From positions 16,877 to 80,876 of the forward strand of contig CANSSP010000015.1 in assembly GCA_947649645.1 (NCBI GenBank): DNA of 64,000 nt, given 5' to 3'. This stretch comes from an uncultured Roseburia sp. (GTDB lineage: Bacteria; Bacillota; Clostridia; Lachnospirales; Lachnospiraceae). Each line of letters begins with the position of its first letter. The first letter of the stretch is position 1. This document shows, piece by piece, positions 36,062-44,817 of the stretch. The position numbers and the translations under genes are program-made. The notes beneath the pieces were generated by a model that was given only the letters and a program-made list of their open reading frames with translations, ran no database searches and was not told where the DNA came from.

Positions 36062-37051
36062 ATGGAAATGGAACAGGTAAAACAGATAAAACATCATTTT
36101 TCCAGACTCGGGCTGATGTACTTTTTCGGAACGCTGGTTATAATAGGCGTGCAGACGGCGGCGATTTTTATCATGCAGGCCGCGGCGCCTGAACTTCTCG
36201 CAGACAACGACCTGTATCTGATCGCTACCATGCTGCCGATGTATCTCATTGCGATGCCGGTGGCGGGGCTGCTGATCAGAACCGTGCCTGCAGAGCCGGT
36301 TCAGAAGCGCAGTATGCCCTTCGGCCGGTGGCTCGTCGCATTTATGATGTGTTATTCTATCATGTATTTAAGCAATATTATCGGAAATATGCTCACAACA
36401 TTGATCGGCGCAGTCAAAGGCGCACCCGTCAATAACGCAATTCTCCAGATTGCCAGCGGCATCAGCCCCTGGGTCAGCATTTTGATCATGGTTATATGCG
36501 CCCCCATCGCAGAAGAATTTATTTTCCGTAAATTATTAATCGACCGGTGCGTGCGCTATGGCGAAGGCTGCAGTGTCATCCTCTCCGGCGTTATGTTCGG
36601 ACTTTTTCACGGCAACCTGAACCAGTTTGCCTACGCGTTTACACTCGGCGCATTTTTTGGGTATATTTATGTAAAAACGGGAAAGATCATCTACACGATT
36701 GCCATGCACATGGTGATTAATTTCCTTGGATCCGTCGCAAGCCTCGCCCTGCTTCAGTTTTCCGGTTATGAACAGATGATGTCCCTCGCGGACGATCCGG
36801 GCGCACTGACTGCCTATGTCGCAGATCATCTTCCTCAGCTGATGGTTTTTATATTATATTTCGTGTTTATCCTTGGCCTTACGATCGCAGGTATCGTCCT
36901 TCTGATTGTAAATGCAAAAAAATTTACGACCTATCCGGGTGAGATTATCCTCCCAAAAGGACACCGCTTCTCCATCCTGTTTTTAAACGTAGGAATGATA
37001 CTCTTCTCGGCATTCTGGATCATACAGATTATCATCCAGCTCTTTCAGTAG
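36062..37051 (+). CDS. CPBP family intramembrane metalloprotease
   Basis: ATG 36062 has AAAGGGGA nine bases upstream; 329 residues, multi-spanning. The CPBP/Abi (CAAX-protease-like) motifs are present: EEFIFRK (EExxxR-type), FGLFHGNLNQ (FxxxH) and HMVINFLG (HxxxN). It probably cuts peptides within the membrane; substrates are unknown, and some family members give bacteriocin self-immunity. It is monocistronic, divergent from the ECF operon and followed by a terminator. Confidence 0.9.
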   Translation: MEMEQVKQIKHHFSRLGLMYFFGTLVIIGVQTAAIFIMQAAAPELLADNDLYLIATMLPMYLIAMPVAGLLIRTVPAEPVQKRSMPFGRWLVAFMMCYSIMYLSNIIGNMLTTLIGAVKGAPVNNAILQIASGISPWVSILIMVICAPIAEEFIFRKLLIDRCVRYGEGCSVILSGVMFGLFHGNLNQFAYAFTLGAFFGYIYVKTGKIIYTIAMHMVINFLGSVASLALLQFSGYEQMMSLADDPGALTAYVADHLPQLMVFILYFVFILGLTIAGIVLLIVNAKKFTTYPGEIILPKGHRFSILFLNVGMILFSAFWIIQIIIQLFQ

Positions 37052-37125
37052 ACAGACCAGAAAACCCATTCTTCATACCTTTCGCATAAGGAATTGACAG
37101 GCATGTAGGCATCTGTGTATCAGAA

Positions 37126-37159
37126 AACGGCATTGTTTTAACAACAATGCCGTTTTTTT
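37126..37159. terminator. Bidirectional terminator, CPBP / EamA
   Basis: AACGGCATTGTT and AACAATGCCGTT form a 12-bp stem (37126-37153), with T7 on the plus side and AAAA on the other; both convergent genes can use it. Confidence 0.85.
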
Positions 37160-37174
37160 GCCGGATTTTCCCAT

Positions 37175-38044
37175 TCAGTTTTTTTGTACAGCACTGGCAG
37201 TGTCCGCCAGATTTGACACAATCACTGCGGCAAGAATCAGAATACAGCCCGCCGTCATCCGCATCGTCACATTCTCATGGAGTATCAGAATCGAAAACAG
37301 CGTTCCGAAAACCGACTCCATCGAGAGAATAATAGCCGCTTTCGTCTCGTCCACATACCTCTGGCATGCCGTCTGCAGCAGATAACAGATCGTTGTGCTG
37401 ACGATCCCGAGATAAAGCACACTCAGCCACCCCTTTGTCGTCACCTCAAACTGTATCTCACGAAACAAAAACAGACTGATAAAAGATAACACAACCGCAG
37501 TCAGCATCTGAATGAAATTCAGGATAGCTGCACGGTATTTCTTCACAAATTCTCCCGTAAAGAAAATCTGAAACGCAAACCCAGCGGCACAAACCAGTGT
37601 CAGCGCATCGCCAGTCCCCAATGTCAGGTCTTTTTCAAGCGACAGAAGGCCTACTCCCACAATCGCCATCACCGCTCCCGCCATACTTTTTATACCGACT
37701 CTTTTTCTCAGAAAAATCCATGCTATAAACGGGACCATCACCACATTCAGCGCCGTGAGAAATGCATTTTTAGAAGGTGTCGTATACTGTAATCCTACAA
37801 TCTGAAACCCAAATCCCACAAAAAGTGCTGTCCCCATCAGCATCCCCGCGCGTATTTCCTGCCAGGTGATTCCCCTTAGTTCACGGACACTCATACCGCC
37901 CATAAGCACCGAGGCGAGCAGAAAACGTATCGCCATAACCTGAAACGGCCTTAAGCTCTCCAGCGCAATATCGCTCGCCACAAATCCCCCGCCCCAGATC
38001 ACTGTTACCAGGACAAGTCCTCCGATTGCCAGATACTTTTTCAT
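37175..38044 (-). CDS. EamA family DMT transporter
   Basis: A 289-residue protein with ten hydrophobic segments in two EamA repeats. The first begins LAIGGLVLVTVIWGGGFVAS and the second follows GTGDALTLVCAAGFAFQIFF. DMT exporters of this type usually move amino acids, nucleotides or drugs outward; the substrate cannot be told. It is a stand-alone gene, with about 130 bp of noncoding sequence before the next gene upstream. Confidence 0.92.
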   Translation of the reverse strand: MKKYLAIGGLVLVTVIWGGGFVASDIALESLRPFQVMAIRFLLASVLMGGMSVRELRGITWQEIRAGMLMGTALFVGFGFQIVGLQYTTPSKNAFLTALNVVMVPFIAWIFLRKRVGIKSMAGAVMAIVGVGLLSLEKDLTLGTGDALTLVCAAGFAFQIFFTGEFVKKYRAAILNFIQMLTAVVLSFISLFLFREIQFEVTTKGWLSVLYLGIVSTTICYLLQTACQRYVDETKAAIILSMESVFGTLFSILILHENVTMRMTAGCILILAAVIVSNLADTASAVQKN

Positions 38045-38175
38045 TACGTTCTCCTATATAGATATAGAGCTTCTGGAGGCCTCATGTTTCCTGTTGTCCA
38101 CATCCTGTCTGCCATCACAAAATCCTCTGTTTTTCATTTTCTTATCCGCGCCGGCGTCTCCTTATGTATCGTCAT

Positions 38176-38835
38176 TTAAATAATTCCGTCTTCCAGCATC
38201 AATATAATATCATATAACGTATCGATCTGCACTCGGACCAGCGCCTCTTCCTCTTTCCGTGGTTTCACCAGATCGGGTACCATGACCGTATAAAGCCCTG
38301 CCGACGCCGCAGCACATACCCCGGCAGAGAAAGCCTCAACGGCGATACACTCCTCTGCCTTAAATCCCATCCGGCCGCAGGCAGAACGGTAAAGATTGTG
38401 TTCCTGTTTTTCGCTCCCCTCAATCATCGCCTCAAAAAATACGTCATCGATCTTTTCCAGCAGACTTGCCCGCGTCAGATAATCCTCCGCGCAGGACGCA
38501 TCTCCCGGAATCGCCACAGCCGTGCGAATCTGATTCGCCTTCAGATAATCCAGCACGTCCCTGGCGCCGGTCTTTCGTTTTATACCACTTTCCGCCACAT
38601 GTTTTCTCATCAGTTCCCGCTTTCGCTGCCCTGCTTTTTCACAGGGAAACGCCGGTCCGAATATTTCAGAAAGATACCGCAGCGCATGTGCGTCGTCCCC
38701 GTCGCACAGAGCAGGCATCTGCGCGCGGTGAATTTCAAAGCCTGCTTCCAGTGCCGCCTCACGCCAATATTGGTAATGCCACTTTTCTGTATCAATCAGC
38801 ACCCCGTCCATACCGAATATCACTGCTTTTATCAT
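38176..38835 (-). CDS. HAD-like protein lacking catalytic residues
   Basis: ATG 38835 follows GGGAGG by six bases; 219 residues. The fold matches beta-phosphoglucomutase/phosphatase-type HAD proteins with a helical cap, but the motifs are eroded: motif I reads IFGMDGVLIDTE, with Gly8 in place of the nucleophile Asp; motif II AVAIPGD lacks the expected Ser/Thr; motif IV CIAVEAFSAG has lost the acidic pair of VxEDS. The reading frame is otherwise intact. It overlaps the histidine kinase end by 44 bp, so it is cotranscribed with a two-component system. It is probably a non-enzymatic, perhaps ligand-binding, partner; this is inference. Confidence 0.82.
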   Translation of the reverse strand: MIKAVIFGMDGVLIDTEKWHYQYWREAALEAGFEIHRAQMPALCDGDDAHALRYLSEIFGPAFPCEKAGQRKRELMRKHVAESGIKRKTGARDVLDYLKANQIRTAVAIPGDASCAEDYLTRASLLEKIDDVFFEAMIEGSEKQEHNLYRSACGRMGFKAEECIAVEAFSAGVCAAASAGLYTVMVPDLVKPRKEEEALVRVQIDTLYDIILMLEDGII

Positions 38836-40852
38836 CGGATGCCTCCCATCTCTCCTCATACACCGGAAATACAATCGTTGCCTTAAATAAATCTCCGTCG
38901 GCCGACACGCCGAAACGCCCTCCCATCAGGTGCGTCAGATTCTTGGCAATCGAAAGCCCAAGGCCGCTGCCCTCCGTAGTCCGCGATGTATCCCCGCGGA
39001 TAAACCGCTCAGTCAGGTCTTCTACGCTGCCGTTTTCGATCGCCAGAGAGCGCTCCGACACATTCTTTATGGAAAAAAACACCGACGCATCCTCGGCTGA
39101 TACATCCACATAAACCCTGGTCTTTTCAAGCGCATACTTCGCCACATTATTGTAAAGATTTTCGATTACGCGGTAAAGATGCCTTCCGTCGGCCCGGATA
39201 AAAACGCCCTGTTTTGGCAGCCTGGTGACAATCGTCAGCTCTTTATCTTCAAATTTTTCATTAAATTCCCCGCCCGTCTGATACACGAGCTCAACGATAT
39301 CAATCTTCTGCATGTCCAGCTTCACATTGCCGGAACTGACGCGTGAGGCCTCAACCAGATCTTCTGTCAGCTGTTTCAGCCTCTGGGATTTCTCGTCCAG
39401 AATCTGTATATAATTCCGAACCCGTTCATTTTCAATCTGTTCCCGTTTGATCAGATTCACATAATTGATAATCGATGTCAGCGGCGTCTTGATATCATGC
39501 GAGACATTCGTGATCAGATCCGCCTTCATCCTCTCGTTTCTGGTATTGTCATCCACCGCATTTAAAAGGCCTGCGCCGATATTATTGACCGCGTCTGCCA
39601 GCATACGGTTATCCCCATGCAGCTCTTCCGTCTCAATTTTGGCAGAAAGATTTCCCTGGGTAATGCGTTCCACGCCTTTCATGATCTGGTACTTTTCTAC
39701 GCCTCCCCGCAGCAGAATATAGGCTTCCGCACCGGAAAAAAGGAACAGAAACAGGAAAGCGAACGCATTTTTATAGTAAAAAGCGCCCATTGCCAGCACG
39801 AAACAGACCAGCAGATGCACGGCAAAGGCGAAAAGGATACGCGTCGTCACCGTGCGCTCACGGAACGTCTTTTCCAGCCCTTTTCCCAGCCAGCAGACCA
39901 GGCTGCTTTCCCACACAACTTCCGCTTTGAGTCTGCGGACCATACTCAGATAAAATATCATAAAAAGAGCGTCTATAATAAAACTGACTGTTCCAGAGGC
40001 GACCAGAACTCCCGAAACCTCCCACTGATTGCTCCACATCCGGCTGGTAAACATCATCAGCTCGCTCACCAGGAGGATAAATCCCGCAATCAGTATCTCT
40101 GTCTTAATACGATCGACCAGATTGAGATGAATCTGCTCCTCTCCCTCCCGATGCCCGGCAGCCAGTGTCAGATAGACGAGCGAGAGAATCCAGCCCGCCA
40201 GGCTCACAAGCATTCCCGCAATACTCACTTTTATCCACGGGTGAAGCTTTTCATACTCCGCTTTCGCATCATACAGGTCGTCCTTTGCAGAGAGCTGTGT
40301 GTCCACGCCGATTACGAGAATCACATTTTCCAGGGGCCAGTACATTTCTTTATTATAGGTGTCAAAAAAATATCCTTCCAGCCCCCGTATGTCCGTGCCA
40401 AATTCTTTTGACTCCATATCGTACAAAAGATAATCGCCCATGGTCTTTGCCTCCATGAGGATTGTCTGCGTGTCAAACGTCTGTCCCTCCGCCGTATCGG
40501 GCTGATTTGTATACCAGACGCCGCCCGCTTTATACCAGTAACAGAAATTGGTATCCTCCTGCTTAAACTGATTGGTATACTGCAGATAGCGCTTCTCTTC
40601 CTCTGCATTTCTCCAGTCTTTCTTGTGCATCAGATGAAGATAATCGCTTAAATCACTGCACTTTTTCTCCATGCATTTCAGATAGTATCCCGAACTTAAA
40701 AAGTCATCGGTCCCGATATCCGAAAACGACAGGATACTCTTTCCGATCAGAGCGCCGATCAGAAACACCGATACCGTAAGTATGATTGTAAAAAAAGAAT
40801 GAAGCAGCATTCCGGTCAGCTTCATTCCGTAGGTATAAGATTTCTTTTCCAC
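38792..40852 (-). CDS. Sensor histidine kinase
   Basis: A 686-residue membrane kinase. One membrane segment (18-40), an extracellular sensor region (about 45-205), then several further membrane segments (about 206-385) precede a HAMP-like stretch. The H-box VSHDIKTPLTS puts the phospho-acceptor at His452; the N box NLYNNVAKYA and the G box EGSGLGLSIAKNL follow. It partners the OmpR-type regulator encoded 32 bp upstream. Downstream it overlaps a HAD-like gene. The many membrane segments suggest that the signal is within or near the membrane. The kinase motifs are intact. Confidence 0.93.
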   Translation of the reverse strand: MEKKSYTYGMKLTGMLLHSFFTIILTVSVFLIGALIGKSILSFSDIGTDDFLSSGYYLKCMEKKCSDLSDYLHLMHKKDWRNAEEEKRYLQYTNQFKQEDTNFCYWYKAGGVWYTNQPDTAEGQTFDTQTILMEAKTMGDYLLYDMESKEFGTDIRGLEGYFFDTYNKEMYWPLENVILVIGVDTQLSAKDDLYDAKAEYEKLHPWIKVSIAGMLVSLAGWILSLVYLTLAAGHREGEEQIHLNLVDRIKTEILIAGFILLVSELMMFTSRMWSNQWEVSGVLVASGTVSFIIDALFMIFYLSMVRRLKAEVVWESSLVCWLGKGLEKTFRERTVTTRILFAFAVHLLVCFVLAMGAFYYKNAFAFLFLFLFSGAEAYILLRGGVEKYQIMKGVERITQGNLSAKIETEELHGDNRMLADAVNNIGAGLLNAVDDNTRNERMKADLITNVSHDIKTPLTSIINYVNLIKREQIENERVRNYIQILDEKSQRLKQLTEDLVEASRVSSGNVKLDMQKIDIVELVYQTGGEFNEKFEDKELTIVTRLPKQGVFIRADGRHLYRVIENLYNNVAKYALEKTRVYVDVSAEDASVFFSIKNVSERSLAIENGSVEDLTERFIRGDTSRTTEGSGLGLSIAKNLTHLMGGRFGVSADGDLFKATIVFPVYEERWEASDDKSSDIRYGRGAD

Positions 40853-40884
40853 TCGGGCCTCCCTTTTCCCAGAGAAACCGGCTG

Positions 40885-41577
40885 TCAGCTCTTATCGATT
40901 TTATAACCGACTCCCCACACCACCTTTAAATATCTCGGCTCCTTTGGATTGATCTCAATCTTTTCCCGGATATGACGAATGTGCACCGCCACCGTATTGT
41001 CCGCTCCGATGGCATCTTCATTCCAGATACTCTCATAAATCTGATTAATCGAGTACACTTTTCCCTGATTTTTTACCAGAAGAAGCAATATATTGTACTC
41101 AATCGGCGTCAGCTTTACCGTCTCCCCGTCCACCGTTACTTCTTTTAAATCGTCGTTGATCGACAGTCCGCCAACCGTATAGACCGCGGCTCCGGCATCT
41201 GCCGCGTTGCCGAGCTGCGTATAACGCCTCAGCTGCGATCTGACGCGCGCGACAAGTTCCAGCGGATTAAACGGCTTTTCCACGTAGTCGTCGGCGCCGA
41301 TATTTAAACCCAGAATCTTGTCCGCATCTTCCGTCTTTGCCGAAAGAATGATAATCGGAATACTGCTCTCCTCCCTGATCCTAAGCGTTGCCCGGATGCC
41401 GTCCAGGCGCGGCATCATGACATCCATAATCAGAAGATGAACCTCATTCTCCTTTAGTACTTCCAGTGCTTCTTCCCCGTCGTATGCTTTTAAGACCCGA
41501 TATCCCTCCTGCTGCAGATAAATATCGATCGCCTCCACAATCTCTCTGTCATCGTCACATACCAGAATTGTCAGCAT
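40885..41577 (-). CDS. OmpR family response regulator
   Basis: ATG 41577 follows GGAGGAG; 230 residues. The receiver has Asp-Asp-Asp at 8-10, the phospho-acceptor Asp52 in LIMDVMMP, Ser/Thr at LSAKT and the conserved Lys in VEKPFNPLEL. A winged-helix DNA-binding domain follows, with LTPIEYNILLLL and YLKVVWGVGYKID. It pairs with the kinase gene downstream. Two TTAA(T/G) half-sites with 11-bp spacing lie upstream at 41668, and an identical pair sits at the LCP promoter (44735), suggesting autoregulation and control of the LCP gene. Confidence 0.95.
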   Translation of the reverse strand: MLTILVCDDDREIVEAIDIYLQQEGYRVLKAYDGEEALEVLKENEVHLLIMDVMMPRLDGIRATLRIREESSIPIIILSAKTEDADKILGLNIGADDYVEKPFNPLELVARVRSQLRRYTQLGNAADAGAAVYTVGGLSINDDLKEVTVDGETVKLTPIEYNILLLLVKNQGKVYSINQIYESIWNEDAIGADNTVAVHIRHIREKIEINPKEPRYLKVVWGVGYKIDKS

Positions 41578-41667
41578 TATCTCCTCCTGCCCTATGGCCT
41601 GTCGTCCCCGCTCTGTTACTACAATCCATTTTAACAGGAAATACAATTTTCTTGTAGAGGGCAATTC

Positions 41668-41683
41668 TTAATTCTTCATTAAT
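41668..41683 (-). promoter_or_regulatory. Candidate response-regulator operator
   Basis: Minus strand TTAAT-N6-TTAAG, half-sites 11 bp apart as OmpR-family dimers require, about 90 bp upstream of the response regulator start. Compare 44735-44750. Confidence 0.5.
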
Positions 41684-41684
41684 A

Positions 41685-42512
41685 TTACAGTCCAGACTGC
41701 AGATTCCGATAATATCCCTTTGGCGTCACACCATATTCTTTCTTAAATGCCCGGAAAAAATGGTTGTATCCTCCAAATCCCCCGAGCTGATACACTTCTC
41801 TGATCGGCTTTCCCTGCGCGATATATCTGCGACACAAATCCAGTCTCGCCTTTACAATATACGAATGAGGCGTCTGTCCCGTCAGCCGCTTAAATTCACG
41901 ACAGATATGATACCGGCTGACAAAGAATTGCCTCTCCAGCCCCTCCAATGTCAGCTCCTCTGTCAGATGCTCTCTGATATAGACAAAGATATCATCCATC
42001 AGAATATTTTTCCTCTTATGAGACAGATGTACCTTATCCACGCCGACACAGGCCCGCAGGGAAAGAATCAGCAATATCGACACAAGATTCTTTTCGTAAA
42101 GACAGTGCCCGTACGCGTTCTCATCCATTTCGGTCAGCTTTGTCGCAATATTCCGGATCAGCATGGACTCCTGGCTCTCCGGATGGATAACAGCCGTTTT
42201 AAAAGGAACAAAAGAAAACCCTTGCTCCAGATCGGTCCCGTCATCCGAAAGTTCCTTTAAATACGCCGGGAGAACACGGACTTCCAGCAATTCCGGCGGA
42301 CACTCACCGCCTCTGAAGTACATCGTCATCTGCTCGCCCGGTTTCACGATCACCATATCACCGGCTCCACAGGATTGTCTTCGCCCTGCCGCCTCCGACA
42401 GCCCGTACCCTCTGGTCAGGTAATAAATCGCGTAATGCTTCCCGGCGCGAAAGCATCTGCTCTCTGCCTGTGGAAATGAATACTGGAAAGCGGCATAATT
42501 TTTCTGTTCCAT
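41685..42512 (-). CDS. AraC family transcriptional regulator
   Basis: ATG 42512 follows GGAGGAA; 275 residues. The N-terminal cupin-type ligand domain (RCFRAGKHYAIYYLTRGYG, GDMVIVKPGEQMTMYF) is followed by two C-terminal helix-turn-helix motifs: EELTLEGLERQFFVSRYHICREFKRLTG and IREVYQLGGFGGYNHFFRAFKKEYGVTPKGYY. It is divergent from the flavoenzyme gene at 42758, so it is likely to activate it in response to a substrate. It is also adjacent to the two-component genes on the same strand. Confidence 0.92.
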   Translation of the reverse strand: MEQKNYAAFQYSFPQAESRCFRAGKHYAIYYLTRGYGLSEAAGRRQSCGAGDMVIVKPGEQMTMYFRGGECPPELLEVRVLPAYLKELSDDGTDLEQGFSFVPFKTAVIHPESQESMLIRNIATKLTEMDENAYGHCLYEKNLVSILLILSLRACVGVDKVHLSHKRKNILMDDIFVYIREHLTEELTLEGLERQFFVSRYHICREFKRLTGQTPHSYIVKARLDLCRRYIAQGKPIREVYQLGGFGGYNHFFRAFKKEYGVTPKGYYRNLQSGL

Positions 42513-42676
42513 CGTTCCTCCGTATCTGACTTTCAACACCTGATGGGGCACAGATTCCCCGGCGGTTTCACCACATTCACCTTCTTTACAATAACATGGA
42601 TAGGCAGTTCTTACAATAGATCAATTTATACTAATTTTTGTGCATGAAATGGATATGTTTTCTTTCAAGCCAACTT

Positions 42677-42682
42677 TATAAT
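42677..42682 (+). promoter_or_regulatory. Candidate -10 of the flavoenzyme gene in a divergent control region
   Basis: TATAAT 76 bp before the start codon with no recognisable -35 at 16-18 bp, as expected for an activator-dependent promoter. The rest of 42513-42757 contains no gene that I can support. Confidence 0.45.
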
Positions 42683-42757
42683 AAACTTATCACAAAGCAG
42701 CGGCAGATCTCTGTTACCATGCCAGACTTCCATGACCGCCATAGAAAGGAAAAAACT

Positions 42758-44692
42758 ATGAAAATCTTAGAACCAGTAAAAGTCGGAAGACTCACCTTTA
42801 AAAACCGTATTATGTTTCCGCCGCTCACCACCGGGTACGAAGAGCGCGACGGCTCGATCGGAGAACAGAGTTTCCGGTTTTATGAGCGCCTGGCCAGAGG
42901 CGGCGTCGGATATATCGTGATCGGCGATGTCGCCCCGCTTGCAACATTCACACCGACGCCAAAACTTTTCCGCCAGGATCAGCTCTCTACTTTTAAGCGG
43001 CTTGCAGACGCATGCCACAGGTATGACTGTAAACTCGGCATTCAGCTTTTCCATCCCGAATATGACGTGGACGCACTCAATGCTCTTTTCGCACAGGGAA
43101 AAATGGATGAAGCGCGTCTGAAAGTAAAACATGACATGCAGTTTTTTATCAATGAAATGACCGAAGAACAGATCGAAACCATTCTCAGACACATGGAGGC
43201 ATGCGCCAGACTGGCGCAGGAAGCCGGTGTGGACTGTATCGAAATTCACGGCGACCGCCTCGTCGGTTCTCTCTGCTCCAGGCTCTTAAATCACAGAACC
43301 GATTCCTATGGCGGAAGCTTTACAAACCGTATCCGGTTTGCGCTTGCACTTGTGGAGCGATTGAAAAAGGCAGTTCCCGATATGGTCATCGATTACAAGC
43401 TTCCTGTTATAACCCCTCTTAAGGACGGTGGTCTTCGCGGAAAAGGCGGCCTGGAAATCGAAGAGGCAGAGCAGTTTGCCCTCCTCCTGGAAAAAAACGG
43501 CGTCGACACCATCCATGTCGCCCAGGCAGATCACACCGGAAATATGGCGGATACCATCCCGCCGATGGGAACACAGCCTTATGGCTTTATCGTATCCTGC
43601 GCGGAAAAAATAAAAAAACTTGTATCCATTCCCATATCCTGTGTCGGGCGTATCGTCACACCGGAAGCGGCGGAAGCGATCGTAACCGCTGGAAAAGCTG
43701 ATATCATAGGCCTTGGCCGCTCTCTTCTGGCGGATCCTGATTTTGCCCTGAAATGTGCCGAGGGTCGGGCGCACTGCGTCCGCACCTGTATTATGTGCAA
43801 TAAAGGATGCACCGATAATATCCAGAACCGTGCTTTTTTAAGCTGTGTCCTGAATGCGGAAAACGGATATGAAGGGAGCCGTCAGATCACTCCCGCCGAA
43901 CCAAAAAAACAGATCGCCGTCGTCGGAGCCGGGATTGCCGGTCTTGAAGCCGCACGCGTTGCCGCCATGAAAGGTCATGCCGTAACGATCTACGAAAAAT
44001 CACTAAAAATTGGAGGTCAGATCCTGATCGCGAGCGTGCCGCCCCGCAAAGAAGAAATGATGCGCATTCTCAATTATTACGAAGCCGTCCTTGCATCGCT
44101 TCCGGTCACTTTCCGTTTTGGCGCGACACTCTCCCCCGAAGAAACCAGTACATACGATGCCATTCTTGTCGCAACCGGAGCCAGGAACACGATTCCGCCA
44201 ATCAAAGGCCACGATCTTCCACTTGTTGTAAGCGCATGGGATATCCTGGCCAGAAAATCAATCGCGTTTGGAAAGACCGTTGTCATCGGCGGCGGACTTG
44301 TCGGTGTCGAGACAGCAGAATACCTTGCACACCAGGGCTGCGACGTCACTATCATCGAAATGCTGGATACCATCGCCAGAGAAGAAAGCGGAACGATCCT
44401 GCCGACACTGACAGCGGAACTCGACGCATATCATGTTGTCCGTCACACCAACACCAGGCTGGAAGAAATCCATGCTGACTCCGTCACCGTCACAGACAGC
44501 ACACCCGGACAGGAAAGCAGAACATTTACGCTTCCCGCCGATTTCGTTGTGATGGCTGTCGGCGCAAAAAAACAGATTCCCGACTTTGGCGACTGCCACA
44601 TACCGGTCATCTGCATCGGTGACTGCGGCGAGCGTCCGGGTAATATCGATCATGCCGTAAAGAGCGCTTACGATGCGGCAAATGCATTGTAA
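42758..44692 (+). CDS. NADH:flavin oxidoreductase / enoate reductase family, Fe-S flavoenzyme
   Basis: ATG 42758 with AGAAAGGA upstream; 644 residues, the size of 2,4-dienoyl-CoA reductase/enoate reductases. An OYE-type FMN barrel (1-340) contains MFPPLTTGY, EIHGDRLVGSLCS and ISCVGRI. A 4Fe-4S motif follows (CVRTCIMCNKGC, with a further Cys). Then come FAD- and NAD(P)-binding Rossmann folds with VGAGIAGLEAARVA and IGGGLVGVETAEYL. It reduces C=C bonds of unsaturated acids or similar compounds with NAD(P)H. The barrel motif usually reading H-x-A-H-GYL is altered here to EIHGDRLVGSL, so substrate specificity may differ. Control by the divergent AraC protein is likely. Confidence 0.92.
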   Translation: MKILEPVKVGRLTFKNRIMFPPLTTGYEERDGSIGEQSFRFYERLARGGVGYIVIGDVAPLATFTPTPKLFRQDQLSTFKRLADACHRYDCKLGIQLFHPEYDVDALNALFAQGKMDEARLKVKHDMQFFINEMTEEQIETILRHMEACARLAQEAGVDCIEIHGDRLVGSLCSRLLNHRTDSYGGSFTNRIRFALALVERLKKAVPDMVIDYKLPVITPLKDGGLRGKGGLEIEEAEQFALLLEKNGVDTIHVAQADHTGNMADTIPPMGTQPYGFIVSCAEKIKKLVSIPISCVGRIVTPEAAEAIVTAGKADIIGLGRSLLADPDFALKCAEGRAHCVRTCIMCNKGCTDNIQNRAFLSCVLNAENGYEGSRQITPAEPKKQIAVVGAGIAGLEAARVAAMKGHAVTIYEKSLKIGGQILIASVPPRKEEMMRILNYYEAVLASLPVTFRFGATLSPEETSTYDAILVATGARNTIPPIKGHDLPLVVSAWDILARKSIAFGKTVVIGGGLVGVETAEYLAHQGCDVTIIEMLDTIAREESGTILPTLTAELDAYHVVRHTNTRLEEIHADSVTVTDSTPGQESRTFTLPADFVVMAVGAKKQIPDFGDCHIPVICIGDCGERPGNIDHAVKSAYDAANAL

Positions 44693-44734
44693 AAATCAAC
44701 TCCTTTTTTAAAAATTAAGAATCACAGGGCAATC

Positions 44735-44778
44735 TTAAGAAAACCTTAATTGCACGAATTTATTTCCAGCTTTATGAT
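44735..44778 (+). promoter_or_regulatory. LCP gene promoter with overlapping operator
   Basis: TTGCAC (44750-44755), 17-bp spacer, TATGAT (44773-44778) is a strong sigma-A promoter. TTAAG-N6-TTAAT (44735-44750) sits just upstream and touches the -35, with 11-bp spacing as at 41668. Confidence 0.7.
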
Positions 44779-44817
44779 ATTAGAATCTGGAAACCATACC
44801 ATTTAGGAGGTCAACTT

